From NCBI RefSeq assembly GCF_018614915.1, contig NZ_JAGGNU010000060.1, forward strand, positions 62,001 through 126,000: 64,000 nt of DNA. The letters are read 5' to 3'. The position numbers were made by a program, and so were the translations under genes. Positions 16,101 to 25,083 of this stretch are shown piece by piece. Each line of letters starts with the position of its first letter. Position 1 is the stretch's first letter. The DNA comes from Variovorax paradoxus. Lineage in GTDB: Bacteria > Pseudomonadota > Gammaproteobacteria > Burkholderiales > Burkholderiaceae_C. The notes beneath the pieces were generated by a model. That model made no database searches. It saw only the letters and a list, made by a program, of their open reading frames with translations, and was not told the DNA's origin.

Positions 16101-16985
16101 ATGGCCATTGACCTGAACCGTTTCGGCTTCAACACCGTCACCATGGGCGGCGACCTCGGCCACAAGCTCGAATGCATGAAGGCCGCGGGCTTCGCGGGCG
16201 TCGAGCTGTGGGCACGCGACCTGGTCGCGCATCCGGCCGGTGTCGAGAAGGCGGCCGAACTGGTGAAGGCCAGCGGCCTCAAGGTGACGGATTTTCAGCC
16301 GCTGCGCGATTTCGAATGCGCGCCCGACGCCATGCGCCCGCACCGGCTCGAGATGGCGCGCGAGCAGCTGCGCCAGATGGCGATGGTCGGCGCCGACCTG
16401 CTGCTGGTGTGCTCGACCACCTCGCCGCTGGCGATCGACGACCCGGAGCGCGCCGCCGAAGACCTGCGCACGCTGGCCACGCTGGCCACGCCGCTCGGTA
16501 TCCGCATCTGCTACGAAGCGCTCTCCTGGGGCCGCCACGTCAACCGCTGGCACCAGGCCTGGGACATCGTGCAGCGCTGCAAGCGCGAGAACGTGGGCCT
16601 CAATCTCGACACCTTCCACATGTCGGTGCACGGCGACGACACGCCCGAGACCCTGAAGGCGCTGGCCCAGGTGCCGGCCGAAAAGATCTTCCTGGTTCAG
16701 CTGGCCGACTACTTCTTCGAATACAGCGACCGGCAGGCCGACATGATCGAGCTCGCGCGCCACCAGCGCCTGTTCCCGGGCGAAGGCCTGCACGACGTGC
16801 GCGACCTGGTGCAGCTGCTGGAGGACAAGGGCTACCGCGGCCACTACACCTTCGAGGTGTTCAACGACGACTACGTGAATTCCGACCCGATGGTCGTCGG
16901 CCAGCGCGCGATGAAGAGCGCGCGCTGGATCGCCGAGAGTCATGTCGGCGCAAACCAAACATCAACCATGAGGAGACAACCATGA
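16101..16985 (+). CDS. 3-dehydroshikimate dehydratase (sugar phosphate isomerase/epimerase TIM-barrel fold)
   Basis: A 294-residue AP-endonuclease-2-type TIM barrel. The metal ligands of the QuiC/AsbF dehydratases are visible: E139 in CYEALSWGRH, D170 and H173 in NLDTFHMS, Q200 in FLVQLADY and E252 in YTFEVFNDDY. CYEALxWG followed by QLAD is typical of enzymes turning 3-dehydroshikimate into protocatechuate. ATG 16101 is preferred over a TTG at 16092 that would overlap the previous stop. Neighbours support the role: AroE-like genes on both sides and pcaBCD further down. Xylose-isomerase-like enzymes with other substrates share the fold, so activity is strongly suggested, not proven. Confidence 0.82.
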   Translation: MAIDLNRFGFNTVTMGGDLGHKLECMKAAGFAGVELWARDLVAHPAGVEKAAELVKASGLKVTDFQPLRDFECAPDAMRPHRLEMAREQLRQMAMVGADLLLVCSTTSPLAIDDPERAAEDLRTLATLATPLGIRICYEALSWGRHVNRWHQAWDIVQRCKRENVGLNLDTFHMSVHGDDTPETLKALAQVPAEKIFLVQLADYFFEYSDRQADMIELARHQRLFPGEGLHDVRDLVQLLEDKGYRGHYTFEVFNDDYVNSDPMVVGQRAMKSARWIAESHVGANQTSTMRRQP

Positions 16986-18154
16986 CCAAGAACTTCCTGT
17001 CGCGCCGCGGCGCCGTGCAACTGGCCGCTGCCTGCGCGTTCGCCGTGGGCAGCGCCGGCGCCTGGGCGCAGAACACCATCAAGATCGTGAACATCGTCGA
17101 GCTCTCGGGCGGCGGCGCCACCGCCGGCACCAACTTCAAGAACGGCGTCGAGCTGGCGGTGAAGGAGATCAACGCCTCGGGCGGCATCCTCGGCAAGAAG
17201 ATCGAGTCGAGCACCAGCGACACGCAGAGCAACCCCGGCGTCGCCAAGGGCCTGACGCAGAAGGCGGTGGACAACGAGGTGTTCGCGATCTTCGGTCCGG
17301 TGTTCTCCGGCTCGATCATGGTCAGCATGGCCGAGAGCCGCCGCGCCGAGATTCCCAACTTCACCGGCGGCGAGGCGGCCGGCATCACGCAGCAAGGCAA
17401 CAAGTACATCTTCCGCACCAGCTTCACGCAGACCACCGCGATGCCGAAGGTCGCGCGCTACATCGACCAGCAGCTCAAGGCGAAGACGCTGGCCCTGATC
17501 TACGTGAACAACGATTTCGGCAAGGGCGGCCTCGATTCGATGAAAAAGGCGCTGGCCGCCACGCCGGTGAAGGTGGCGGCCGAGATCTCGACCGAGCCGG
17601 GCCAGATCGACTTCGCCGCCGCAGTGCTGCGTGCCAAGCAGAGCAACGCCGACGCCTTGTTCGCCTACAGCAACGAGGAAGAGTCGGCGCGCCTCCTGCG
17701 CGAGCTGCGCAAGCAGGGCTGGACCAAGCCGGTCATCGGCGAGACCACGCTCACCGGCCAGAAGGTGATCGAGCTCGCAGGCGATGCCGCCAACGGCGCG
17801 GTCGCGCACGTGGGGCTCACGGTCGATGCGCCGAACCCGGCCATCCGCGCCTTCCGCGCCAAGTTCGAGAAGGAATACAAGTACGTCTCGGACCACAACG
17901 GCATGAAGGGCTACTCGGGCGTCTACCTGCTGAAGGCCGGGATCGAGAAGGCCGGCAAGCTCGACCGCAAGGCCGTCGCCGCCGCGCTGCACGGCCTGAA
18001 GGTCAGCACCGCGCAGCAGCCCGGTGTGCTGATGGACGTGAGCGTCGACGCCAACGGCGACCTCGACCGCGAAAGCTTCATGGTGGAAGTGAAGAACGGC
18101 AAGCAGGAAGTGATCGCCACGCTGCCGGCGCTCGGCGCCGCCGCGGCCAAGTGA
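16982..18154 (+). CDS. ABC transporter substrate-binding protein (LivK/HAAT type)
   Basis: A 390-residue periplasmic binding protein of the Peripla_BP_6 family. A Sec signal with cut after AWA-Q precedes the mature part (NTIKIVNIVELSGGGATAGTNFKNGVELAVKEINASGGILGKKI). The ATG overlaps the dehydratase stop by four bases. Together with the four following genes it makes a complete branched-chain-amino-acid-type importer. Because the operon encodes (dehydro)shikimate and beta-ketoadipate enzymes, the ligand is more likely an aromatic or hydroaromatic acid than leucine; the family is known to include aromatic-acid binders. That assignment is by context only. Confidence 0.88.
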   Translation: MTKNFLSRRGAVQLAAACAFAVGSAGAWAQNTIKIVNIVELSGGGATAGTNFKNGVELAVKEINASGGILGKKIESSTSDTQSNPGVAKGLTQKAVDNEVFAIFGPVFSGSIMVSMAESRRAEIPNFTGGEAAGITQQGNKYIFRTSFTQTTAMPKVARYIDQQLKAKTLALIYVNNDFGKGGLDSMKKALAATPVKVAAEISTEPGQIDFAAAVLRAKQSNADALFAYSNEEESARLLRELRKQGWTKPVIGETTLTGQKVIELAGDAANGAVAHVGLTVDAPNPAIRAFRAKFEKEYKYVSDHNGMKGYSGVYLLKAGIEKAGKLDRKAVAAALHGLKVSTAQQPGVLMDVSVDANGDLDRESFMVEVKNGKQEVIATLPALGAAAAK

Positions 18155-18161
18155 CCTTGCG

Positions 18162-19037
18162 ATGACCGACTTCATCCAGCTCTTCCTGAGCGGGCTGGCC
18201 ACCGGCAGCATCTACGCCCTGGCGGCGCTCGGCTTCACGCTGCTGTGGCAGGCCAGCGGCACCATCAACTTCGCGCAGGGCGAGTTCGTGATGCTGCCGG
18301 CCTTCGCGATGCTCGCCTTCATGTCCTTCGGCGCGCCGCTCTCGCTCAGCTTCGTGCTGACGATCGCGGTGGCGGTGTTCGTGCTGGGCTGGCTGTTCAA
18401 GCGCGGCCTGGTCGATCCGCTCTTCAAGTTCGGGATGATGCCGATCGTGGTGGCGACCATCGGCCTGTCGATCGCGCTGCGCAACGGCGTGCGTGCCGGC
18501 TACAGCGCCGAGGCGCATCCGTTCCCGAGCCTGTTCGCCGACAAGCTCTTCAACGTGGCCGGCGTCACCATCACGCTGGCCGATGTCGGCACCTTCGGGC
18601 TGGCGGTGGCGATCGTGCTGGCCACGCAGGCCTTCCTTGCGAAGACGGTGACCGGCCGCGCGATGCAGGCCGTGGCGCAGAACGCCGAGAGCGCGAGCGT
18701 GCTGGGCATCAACGTGCCGCGCATGATCTTCTACACCTTCGCCATCAACGCGGCGCTGGCGGCGGCGGCGGCGCTGCTGGTCACGCCCACCTACCTCGCC
18801 AAGTTCGACATGGGCGAGGGCCTGGGCACCAAGGCCTTCTTCGCGGCCATCATCGGCGGCTTCAACAATTCGCGCGGTGCGCTCGTCGGCGGGCTGATCG
18901 TCGGCGTGGCGGAGAACCTGGCCTCGGCCTACATCTCGCCGGCCTACAAGGACGCGGTGGCGCTGGTCATCTTCATGGTCGTGATCCTGTTCAAGCCGCA
19001 AGGCCTCTTGGGCAGGAAAGAGGAGCGCAAGGTATGA
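18162..19037 (+). CDS. ABC transporter permease (LivH type)
   Basis: A 291-residue inner-membrane permease with about eight hydrophobic segments. It shows the LivH pattern LSGLATGSIYALAALGFTLLWQASGTINFAQGEFVMLPAF at the N-terminus and the cytoplasmic loop GRAMQAVAQNAESASVLGINV, which contacts the ATPases. It begins seven bases after the binding-protein gene and overlaps the next permease by four bases. Confidence 0.9.
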   Translation: MTDFIQLFLSGLATGSIYALAALGFTLLWQASGTINFAQGEFVMLPAFAMLAFMSFGAPLSLSFVLTIAVAVFVLGWLFKRGLVDPLFKFGMMPIVVATIGLSIALRNGVRAGYSAEAHPFPSLFADKLFNVAGVTITLADVGTFGLAVAIVLATQAFLAKTVTGRAMQAVAQNAESASVLGINVPRMIFYTFAINAALAAAAALLVTPTYLAKFDMGEGLGTKAFFAAIIGGFNNSRGALVGGLIVGVAENLASAYISPAYKDAVALVIFMVVILFKPQGLLGRKEERKV

Positions 19038-20029
19038 AGAAGCTGCACCTCGCGCTGATGGCCGTGGCCGGCGTCGCGCTGCTCGTCGCGCCCAACTTCC
19101 TCAAGAACTACGGCATCTACCTGCTGAGCTACTGGCTGGTGTTCATCATCGCCACCATGGGCCTCAACCTGACGGTGGGCTATGCGGGCCAGAAGTCGCT
19201 GGGCCATGCGGCCTTCTTCGGCATCGGCGCCTACACCGTCGCGATCCTCATGAAGGCCGGCATCAGCTTCTGGCTGGGTCTGCCCGCGGCGGCGCTGCTG
19301 TGCTTCGCGGTCGGCCTGGTGCTCGGATTCCCGGCGCTGCGCGTGCAGGCGATCTACCTCGCCTTCGCCACGCTGGGCTTCAACACCGCGGTCTGGCTCC
19401 TGATGCGCAACGAAGAGTGGCTGACCGGCGGCACCTTCGGCATCAACAACATCCCGCGGCCCGAGCTGGCCGGGCTCTCGCTGGAGGGCAACCTGGCGTA
19501 CTACTACTTCGTGCTGGCCGTCGCCGTGCTGCTGGCGCTCGTGCTGTGGGGCCTGTTGCGTTCGCCCTGGGGCAAGGCCTTCACCGCGCTGCGCGACAAC
19601 CCGATCCGCGCCGAGAGCCTGGGGATCAGCGTGCGCAGCTACACGCTCCTGAGCTTCGCCATCGGCGCCGCCTACGCGGGCATCGCCGGTGCGCTGTTCG
19701 CGTCGCTGGTGCAGTTCATCGAGCCGGCGCCCTTCACCGTGGCGGCCTCGATCATGATGTACCTGATGGTGGTGGTCGGCGGCCCCGGCTACTTCTGGGG
19801 GCCGGTGCTGGGCGCGGCCGTTGGCGTGATCGTGCCCGAATGGCTGCGCGACGTGCCGGGCGTGGCCGACTGGTACCTGCCGCTGTTCGGCGCCGCGGTG
19901 GTGGTGCTGATGGTCTGGCTGCCGGACGGCCTGCTGTCGATCCCCGACCGCATCCGGGCCCGGCGCGAGGCGCGCGAAGCCTCGGCCGCGCGTTCGGCCG
20001 CCGCGGCGAGCATCGGAGCCGCGACATGA
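19034..20029 (+). CDS. ABC transporter permease (LivM type)
   Basis: A 331-residue permease of the LivM family. NLTVGYAGQKSLGHAAFFGIGAYTVAIL is the conserved N-terminal core and WGKAFTALRDNPIRAESLGISVRSYTLL the ATPase-contact loop. The C-terminus is charged and alanine-rich. The ATG overlaps the LivH-type stop and its own stop overlaps the next ATG, each by four bases. It pairs with the LivH-type permease to form the membrane channel. Confidence 0.9.
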   Translation: MKKLHLALMAVAGVALLVAPNFLKNYGIYLLSYWLVFIIATMGLNLTVGYAGQKSLGHAAFFGIGAYTVAILMKAGISFWLGLPAAALLCFAVGLVLGFPALRVQAIYLAFATLGFNTAVWLLMRNEEWLTGGTFGINNIPRPELAGLSLEGNLAYYYFVLAVAVLLALVLWGLLRSPWGKAFTALRDNPIRAESLGISVRSYTLLSFAIGAAYAGIAGALFASLVQFIEPAPFTVAASIMMYLMVVVGGPGYFWGPVLGAAVGVIVPEWLRDVPGVADWYLPLFGAAVVVLMVWLPDGLLSIPDRIRARREAREASAARSAAAASIGAAT

Positions 20030-20811
20030 GCGCCGTACTGGCCGAGGCGATCGTGCCCGAGCAGCAGGTCGTGCCGGTGCTGCGCGTGAGCGATCTCCGC
20101 AAAGCCTACGGCGCCATCCAGGCCGTCGGCGGCGTGAGCTTCGAAGTACGCCCGGGCGAGATCTTCGGCGTGATCGGCCCCAACGGCTCGGGCAAGACCA
20201 CGCTCTTCAACAGCATGCTGGGCCAGATCACGCCCGATGCCGGCCGCATCGAGCTGAAGGGCGAGGACGTGACCCGGCTCGGGCCGCTCGAGCTCAACCG
20301 GCGCGGCGTCGGCCGCACCTTCCAGACGCTGCAGGTGTTCGGCAAGATGACGGTGCGCGAGAACCTGATCGTCGCGGCGCAGGAGCACCAGGGCAGCATG
20401 TTCAGCCGCATGTTCGCGCCCGGCGATTCGGGCCTGGGGCCGAAGGCCGACGCGCTGATCGACCAGTTCCGCATCCGCCACGTCGCCAACAAGAAGGCCG
20501 GCACGCTCTCCTACGGCCAGCAGAAGCTGGTGGACATCGGCATGGCCTTCATGAGCGAGCCCGACCTGGTGCTGCTCGACGAGCCCTGCGCGGGCGTCAA
20601 CCCCAGCCTGGTCGGCGGGCTCTCGACCTTGCTGAAGGATCTGAACCGCACGCGCCGCGGCAGCTTCGTCGTCATCGAGCACAACATGGACTTCGTGATG
20701 GACCTGTGCCACCGCATCATGGTGATGGTCGAAGGCAAGGTGATGGCCATCGGCACGCCGGCCGAGATCCGCGCCAACAAGCAGGTGCTGGATGCCTACT
20801 TGGGGAATTGA
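20026..20811 (+). CDS. ABC transporter ATPase (LivG type)
   Basis: A 261-residue ATPase. Walker A is GPNGSGKTT (near residue 45), the signature is LSYGQQKLVDIGMAF and Walker B LVLLDEPCAGVNPSL, followed by VIEHNMDFVMDLCHRI, typical of LivG-type subunits. The start overlaps the upstream permease by four bases. It works as a heterodimer with the LivF-type ATPase encoded three bases downstream. Confidence 0.92.
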   Translation: MSAVLAEAIVPEQQVVPVLRVSDLRKAYGAIQAVGGVSFEVRPGEIFGVIGPNGSGKTTLFNSMLGQITPDAGRIELKGEDVTRLGPLELNRRGVGRTFQTLQVFGKMTVRENLIVAAQEHQGSMFSRMFAPGDSGLGPKADALIDQFRIRHVANKKAGTLSYGQQKLVDIGMAFMSEPDLVLLDEPCAGVNPSLVGGLSTLLKDLNRTRRGSFVVIEHNMDFVMDLCHRIMVMVEGKVMAIGTPAEIRANKQVLDAYLGN

Positions 20812-20813
20812 GC

Positions 20814-21566
20814 ATGAGCACTGAAGAGACCTGCATCGAATTCGACAACGTGCTCGCGGGCTACAAGGATTTCATGATCCTCAACAACCTGTCGTTCAAG
20901 GCCAAGCGCGGCAAGATCACGCTGCTGCTCGGGCCCAACGGCGCGGGCAAGTCGACCGTGCTCAAGACGCTGTTCGGCCTGCTCAAGGTGCGCCACGGGC
21001 GGGTGCTGCTCGACGGCCAGGACATCACCGGCGCGAGCCCCAAGGACTTGCTGGTGCGGCACGGCATTGCTTTCGTGCCGCAGGGGCGCAACCTGTTCGG
21101 CCAGCTGACGGCCTACGAGAACCTCGAGCTCGGCGGCATCACGCTGGGCATGAAGACCACGCACGAGCGCATTCCCGAAGTGCTCGAGCTCTTCCCGCGC
21201 GTGAAGGAGCGCATGCACAGCGCGGCCGCCTCGCTTTCGGGCGGCGAGCAGAAGCAGCTCGAGGTGGGCCGCGCGCTGCTGCTGCGGCCTCGGGTGCTCT
21301 TGATCGACGAGCCCTCGATCGGCCTGTCGCCGATCGTGGTGCAGGACGTGTTCAGGCTGCTGCGCAAGCTGGCCGACCAGGGCACCACGGTGCTGATGGT
21401 CGAGCAGAACGTGAAGAGCGCGCTCAAGATGGCCGACGAGGCCATCGCGCTCGAATCGGGCCGGCTGGTGCTGCACAAGGCAGCCTCCGAGCTGCTGGCC
21501 GATCCGGACATCGAACGGCTGTTCCTCGGCGGCGCCCATGCCGCGGCGCCGGCCGCCACGGTCTGA
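20814..21566 (+). CDS. ABC transporter ATPase (LivF type)
   Basis: A 250-residue ATPase with Walker A GPNGAGKST, signature LSGGEQKQLEVGRAL, Walker B VLLIDEPSIGLSP and the H-loop region VLMVEQNVKSALKMAD, the usual LivF pattern. It starts two bases after the LivG-type stop and ends 12 bases before the oxidoreductase gene. It is the fifth and last transporter component of the operon. Confidence 0.92.
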   Translation: MSTEETCIEFDNVLAGYKDFMILNNLSFKAKRGKITLLLGPNGAGKSTVLKTLFGLLKVRHGRVLLDGQDITGASPKDLLVRHGIAFVPQGRNLFGQLTAYENLELGGITLGMKTTHERIPEVLELFPRVKERMHSAAASLSGGEQKQLEVGRALLLRPRVLLIDEPSIGLSPIVVQDVFRLLRKLADQGTTVLMVEQNVKSALKMADEAIALESGRLVLHKAASELLADPDIERLFLGGAHAAAPAATV

Positions 21567-21578
21567 GGACAAGGCGCG

Positions 21579-22619
21579 ATGGACAGGAAGCTGCGTTTCG
21601 CGATCGCCGGTGCCGGCGTGATCGGCCGGGCGCATTGGGAGCGGATGCGGGCCAGCGGCCGCTGCGAAGCGGTTGCCTTTGCCGACCCGTCCCCGGGCGC
21701 GGCCGTGCTGGCAGCCGAGGCCGGGCTGCCGCTGTACCCGGACCTGGAGGCGATGCTGGCCGCGGAGCGGCCCGACGGCGTGGTCCTGGCCACGCCGAAC
21801 GCGCTGCACGTGCCCGGTGCGCTGGCCTGCGTGCGCTCCGGCGTGCCGGCGCTGGTCGAGAAGCCGGTGGCCGATTCGCTGGCCGACGCTGCGCGGCTGG
21901 CCGACGCGGTGGAAGCCTCGGCGGTGCCGGTGCTGGTGGGCCATCATCGGCGCCACAGTGCCATTCTCGGAGCCGCCTGCGAGACCATCGCCGAAGGCCG
22001 CCTCGGCAAGCTGGTGGCGGTAACGGCCAGCGCCACCTTCCACAAGCCCGACGACTACTTCGAGGCCGCCTGGCGCCGCCGGAAGGGCGGCGGGCCGATC
22101 CTGATCAACCTGGTGCACGAGATCGACAACCTGCGCGCGCTGGTGGGCGACATCGTCGAGGTGCAGGCCTTCGGTTCCCATGCGGCGCGCGGCTTCGAGG
22201 TGGAGGACACGGTCGCCATCAACCTGCGCTTTGCCAACGGCGCGCTCGGCAGCTTCATGCTGTCGGATGCCGCGGCCAGCCCGCGCAGCTGGGAGCAGAC
22301 CTCGGGCGAGAACCAGGCCTACGACCACCACGCCGATCAGGACTGCTACGTCATCGCCGGCACGCGCGGCTCGCTGCAGGTGCCCACCCTGCGCGTCTTC
22401 GAGTATTCGGGCGCGGCCTCGTGGTGGAATCCGCTGGCGCGCAGCCGGGTCGAGCTGCACCAGAGCGATCCGCTCGCGCGGCAGCTCGATCATTTCTGCG
22501 CCGTGGTGCGGCGCGAAGAGCCGCCCCGCGTCACCGTGCGCGACGCCATGCGCACGCTCGCCGTCACGCTCGCGGTCGCCGAGGCCGTGCGCAGCGGCAC
22601 CAACGTCAAGGTTTCATGA
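21579..22619 (+). CDS. Gfo/Idh/MocA-family NAD(P)-dependent oxidoreductase
   Basis: A 346-residue enzyme. The Rossmann motif AIAGAGVIGRAHWERM (residues 8-23), the signature EKPVADSLADAARLADAV with the conserved lysine of the EKP motif, and GHHRRHSAILG define the family, which oxidises or reduces cyclic polyols, sugars and inositols. Its place between the transporter and a second AroE-like gene suggests action on quinate, shikimate or a related alicyclic diol, for example to bring an unusual stereoisomer into the pathway. The exact substrate is not readable from sequence. It overlaps the next gene at its stop codon. Confidence 0.85.
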   Translation: MDRKLRFAIAGAGVIGRAHWERMRASGRCEAVAFADPSPGAAVLAAEAGLPLYPDLEAMLAAERPDGVVLATPNALHVPGALACVRSGVPALVEKPVADSLADAARLADAVEASAVPVLVGHHRRHSAILGAACETIAEGRLGKLVAVTASATFHKPDDYFEAAWRRRKGGGPILINLVHEIDNLRALVGDIVEVQAFGSHAARGFEVEDTVAINLRFANGALGSFMLSDAAASPRSWEQTSGENQAYDHHADQDCYVIAGTRGSLQVPTLRVFEYSGAASWWNPLARSRVELHQSDPLARQLDHFCAVVRREEPPRVTVRDAMRTLAVTLAVAEAVRSGTNVKVS

Positions 22620-23455
22620 TGAAAATTTCCGGCAAGACCACCCTCATCGCGCACCTCGGCTATCCGACCGAGAGCTTCAAGGCGCCGATGATCTACAACC
22701 CCTGGTTCGAGCAGCAGGGCATCGACGCGCTGGTGGTGCCCATGGGTGTGAAGGCCGAGGACTACGAGGCCTTCTTCGCCTCGCTGTTCCGCCTCACCAA
22801 CATCCGCGGCGCGCTCGTGACCATGCCGCACAAGATCACGACCATGGGCCTGGTCGACGAACTGACGCCCGCCGCCAGGATCGCCGGCGCCTGCAACGCC
22901 GTGCTGAAGCGCGCCGACGGCACGCTCGTGGGCGACCAGTTCGACGGCGCCGGCTTCGTGCGCGGCGTGCTGCGCAAGGGCCGCGCGCTGGAAGGCGCGC
23001 GCGTGCTGGTGTCGGGCTGCGGCGGCGTGGGCTCGGCCATCGCCGCCTCGCTGGCCGCGGCCGGCGTGGCGCAGCTTTCGCTCTTCGACGCCAGCGCGGC
23101 ATCGGCCAAGGCGCTCGCGGGGCGGCTCACGCCGCACTATCCGAATCTGGGCGTCGGCACCGGCTCCAGCGACCCTGCAGGCTACGACGTGGTGGTCAAT
23201 GCCACGCCGCTCGGCATGAAGGAGGACGATCCGCTACCCTTCGACGTCGAGCGCATCGCGCCGTCCACCTTCGTCGGCGAGGTGGTCATGAAATCCGAGT
23301 ACACGCCGCTGCTGCGCGCTGCGCGCGACAAGGGCTGCGCGGTCCAGGTCGGAACCGACATGCTGTTCGAAATGATCCCTGCCTATCTCGAGTTCTTCGG
23401 CTTCGGCACCGCGACGCCGGAAGACCTGCGGGCCGTGGCGCAGATCGCCTATTGA
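22619..23455 (+). CDS. Shikimate dehydrogenase-like protein (AroE family), paralogue 2
   Basis: A 278-residue AroE-family protein. K72 in ALVTMPHKITTM and D109 in GDQFDGAGF are the expected catalytic pair, N93 sits in GACNAVLKR, and the NAD(P) loop is SGCGGVGSA near 132-140, followed by VVNATPLGMKEDD. The loop does not carry the arginine typical of strictly NADP-dependent AroE, so NAD use and a catabolic role are plausible. ATG 22619 has AAGG seven bases upstream; an in-frame ATG at 22616 is also possible. It differs strongly from paralogue 1, so the two probably handle different substrates or cofactors. Confidence 0.83.
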   Translation: MKISGKTTLIAHLGYPTESFKAPMIYNPWFEQQGIDALVVPMGVKAEDYEAFFASLFRLTNIRGALVTMPHKITTMGLVDELTPAARIAGACNAVLKRADGTLVGDQFDGAGFVRGVLRKGRALEGARVLVSGCGGVGSAIAASLAAAGVAQLSLFDASAASAKALAGRLTPHYPNLGVGTGSSDPAGYDVVVNATPLGMKEDDPLPFDVERIAPSTFVGEVVMKSEYTPLLRAARDKGCAVQVGTDMLFEMIPAYLEFFGFGTATPEDLRAVAQIAY

Positions 23456-23467
23456 GCGGAGGCCGTC

Positions 23468-24679
23468 ATGAGCATCTTCGAAGGCTTCCTCTCCACCTCC
23501 GAAACCCTGGCCGCGTTCAGCGACCACAACTTCGTCGCCGCGATGCTGCGCTTCGAGGCCGCGCTCGCGCACGCGCAGGCAGCCGAGGGCCTCATCCCCG
23601 AGTCGGCCGCGAGCTCGATCGTCGGCAGCTGCAAGGTCGAGCTGTTCGACGTGGCGAAGATCGTGCGCGACAGCGGCCGCGCCGGCAGCGTCGCGATCCC
23701 GCTGGTCAAGAGCCTCAAGGAGGCGGTGGGCCTGTTCAACGCCGACGCCTTGCCCTACGTGCATTTCGGCAGCACCAGCCAGGACGTGATCGACAGCGCA
23801 ATGGCGCTGGTGACGCGCGAGGCGGTGGCGCTGGTGGAGGCCGACCTGGCCAAGGCGGCGCAGGCGCTGCTGGCGCACGGCAAGCGGCATGCGGCGACGC
23901 CGATCCTCGCGCGCACGCTGATGCAGCCCGCCTCGGTCACCAGCTTCGGGCTCAAGTGCGCGGGCTGGGCCGCGCCGCTGGTGCGCAGCCGCACGCGGCT
24001 GGCCGAGGCCGCGCGCCGCGCGCTGCAGGTGCAGTTGGGCGGCGCCGTGGGCACGCTGGCGCAAATGAAGGGGCAGGGTCCGGCGGTGCGCCGCCGCATG
24101 GCCGAGGAACTGGGCCTGGGAGACCCGGGCGCGAGCTGGCACACGCAGCGCGACGAATGGGTGGCGCTCGGCTGCGAGCTCGGCCTCCTGGTCGGCAGCC
24201 TCGGCAAGATCGCGAAGGACATCGCCCTCATGGGCCAGTACGAGGTCGGCGAAGTGGCCGAGCCCAGCGAGCCGGGACGCGGCGGATCGTCGGCGATGCC
24301 GCACAAGCGCAACCCGGTCGCCTCGATGGTGGCGCTGGCCGCCGCCGAGCGCGCGCCGCAGCGCGTGGCCGCCTTGCTGGCCGCGATGCCGCAGGAGCAC
24401 GAGCGTGCGCTCGGCGCCTGGCAGGCCGAGCTGGGCGAATGGCCTCAGCTGCTGATGTCCGCGCACGGCAGCGTGCGCGCGCTGGCCGGCGCCTTGCCCG
24501 ACCTGCAGATCGACGCCGCGCGCATGCGTGCGAACATCGACCGTCTGCGCGCCGAGCTGCCGCGCGAGGCGGCCGACGAATGGTTCGACCCGGCGCTGGC
24601 CGAGCCGGCCGCGACGATCGCGCTGGCGCAGATCAAGGCGCTGCAAACCCAACTCGACACACGGAACACTGCACGATGA
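23468..24679 (+). CDS. pcaB: 3-carboxy-cis,cis-muconate cycloisomerase
   Basis: A 403-residue member of the fumarase/aspartase lyase superfamily. FGSTSQDVIDSA at residues 100-111 and the signature GSSAMPHKRNP at 273-283 are characteristic of PcaB. It cyclises 3-carboxymuconate, the ring-cleavage product of protocatechuate, to 4-carboxymuconolactone. Adenylosuccinate and argininosuccinate lyases share the signature, but the pcaC and pcaD genes that follow with four-base overlaps settle the role. The C-terminus is somewhat short for the family (often about 450 residues), which may mean a trimmed last domain. Confidence 0.93.
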   Translation: MSIFEGFLSTSETLAAFSDHNFVAAMLRFEAALAHAQAAEGLIPESAASSIVGSCKVELFDVAKIVRDSGRAGSVAIPLVKSLKEAVGLFNADALPYVHFGSTSQDVIDSAMALVTREAVALVEADLAKAAQALLAHGKRHAATPILARTLMQPASVTSFGLKCAGWAAPLVRSRTRLAEAARRALQVQLGGAVGTLAQMKGQGPAVRRRMAEELGLGDPGASWHTQRDEWVALGCELGLLVGSLGKIAKDIALMGQYEVGEVAEPSEPGRGGSSAMPHKRNPVASMVALAAAERAPQRVAALLAAMPQEHERALGAWQAELGEWPQLLMSAHGSVRALAGALPDLQIDAARMRANIDRLRAELPREAADEWFDPALAEPAATIALAQIKALQTQLDTRNTAR

Positions 24680-25083
24680 CCTCACCCGAGACTCCGCCCG
24701 GCGACTACGAAGCAGGCCTGTTGAACCGCCGCCGCATCCTCGGCGATGCCTGGGTCGACAAGTCCCTGGCCAACCGCAATGCCTTCAACAGCGAGTTCCA
24801 GGAACTGATCACGCGCCACGCGTGGAAGGACATCTGGGGCCGCCCGGCGCTGGGCGACAAGACGCGCCGCTTCATGGTGCTGTCGATGATGCTGGGCATC
24901 CATGCCTACGATGAGTTCGCGATGCACGTGCGCGCCGCGCTCGACGGCCCGCCCGAGTCGCGGCTCTCGCCCGAGGAGATCAAGGAAGTCATCATGATGG
25001 CCGCCATCTACTGCGGCGTGCCGGTGGCCAATCACGCCTTCGGCATCGCCACCGGCATCCTGCGCGAGAAAGGCCTGCTATGA
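24676..25083 (+). CDS. pcaC: 4-carboxymuconolactone decarboxylase
   Basis: A 135-residue, all-helical protein of the CMD/AhpD family with the PcaC-type sequence NRRRILGDAWVDKSLAN near the N-terminus, then RRFMVLSMMLGIHAYDEFAMHVRAAL, YCGVPVANHAFGIA. It lacks the CxxC of peroxidase-type AhpD proteins, as expected for a decarboxylase. It converts 4-carboxymuconolactone to 3-oxoadipate enol-lactone. Start and stop overlap pcaB and pcaD by four bases each. Confidence 0.92.
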   Translation: MTSPETPPGDYEAGLLNRRRILGDAWVDKSLANRNAFNSEFQELITRHAWKDIWGRPALGDKTRRFMVLSMMLGIHAYDEFAMHVRAALDGPPESRLSPEEIKEVIMMAAIYCGVPVANHAFGIATGILREKGLL

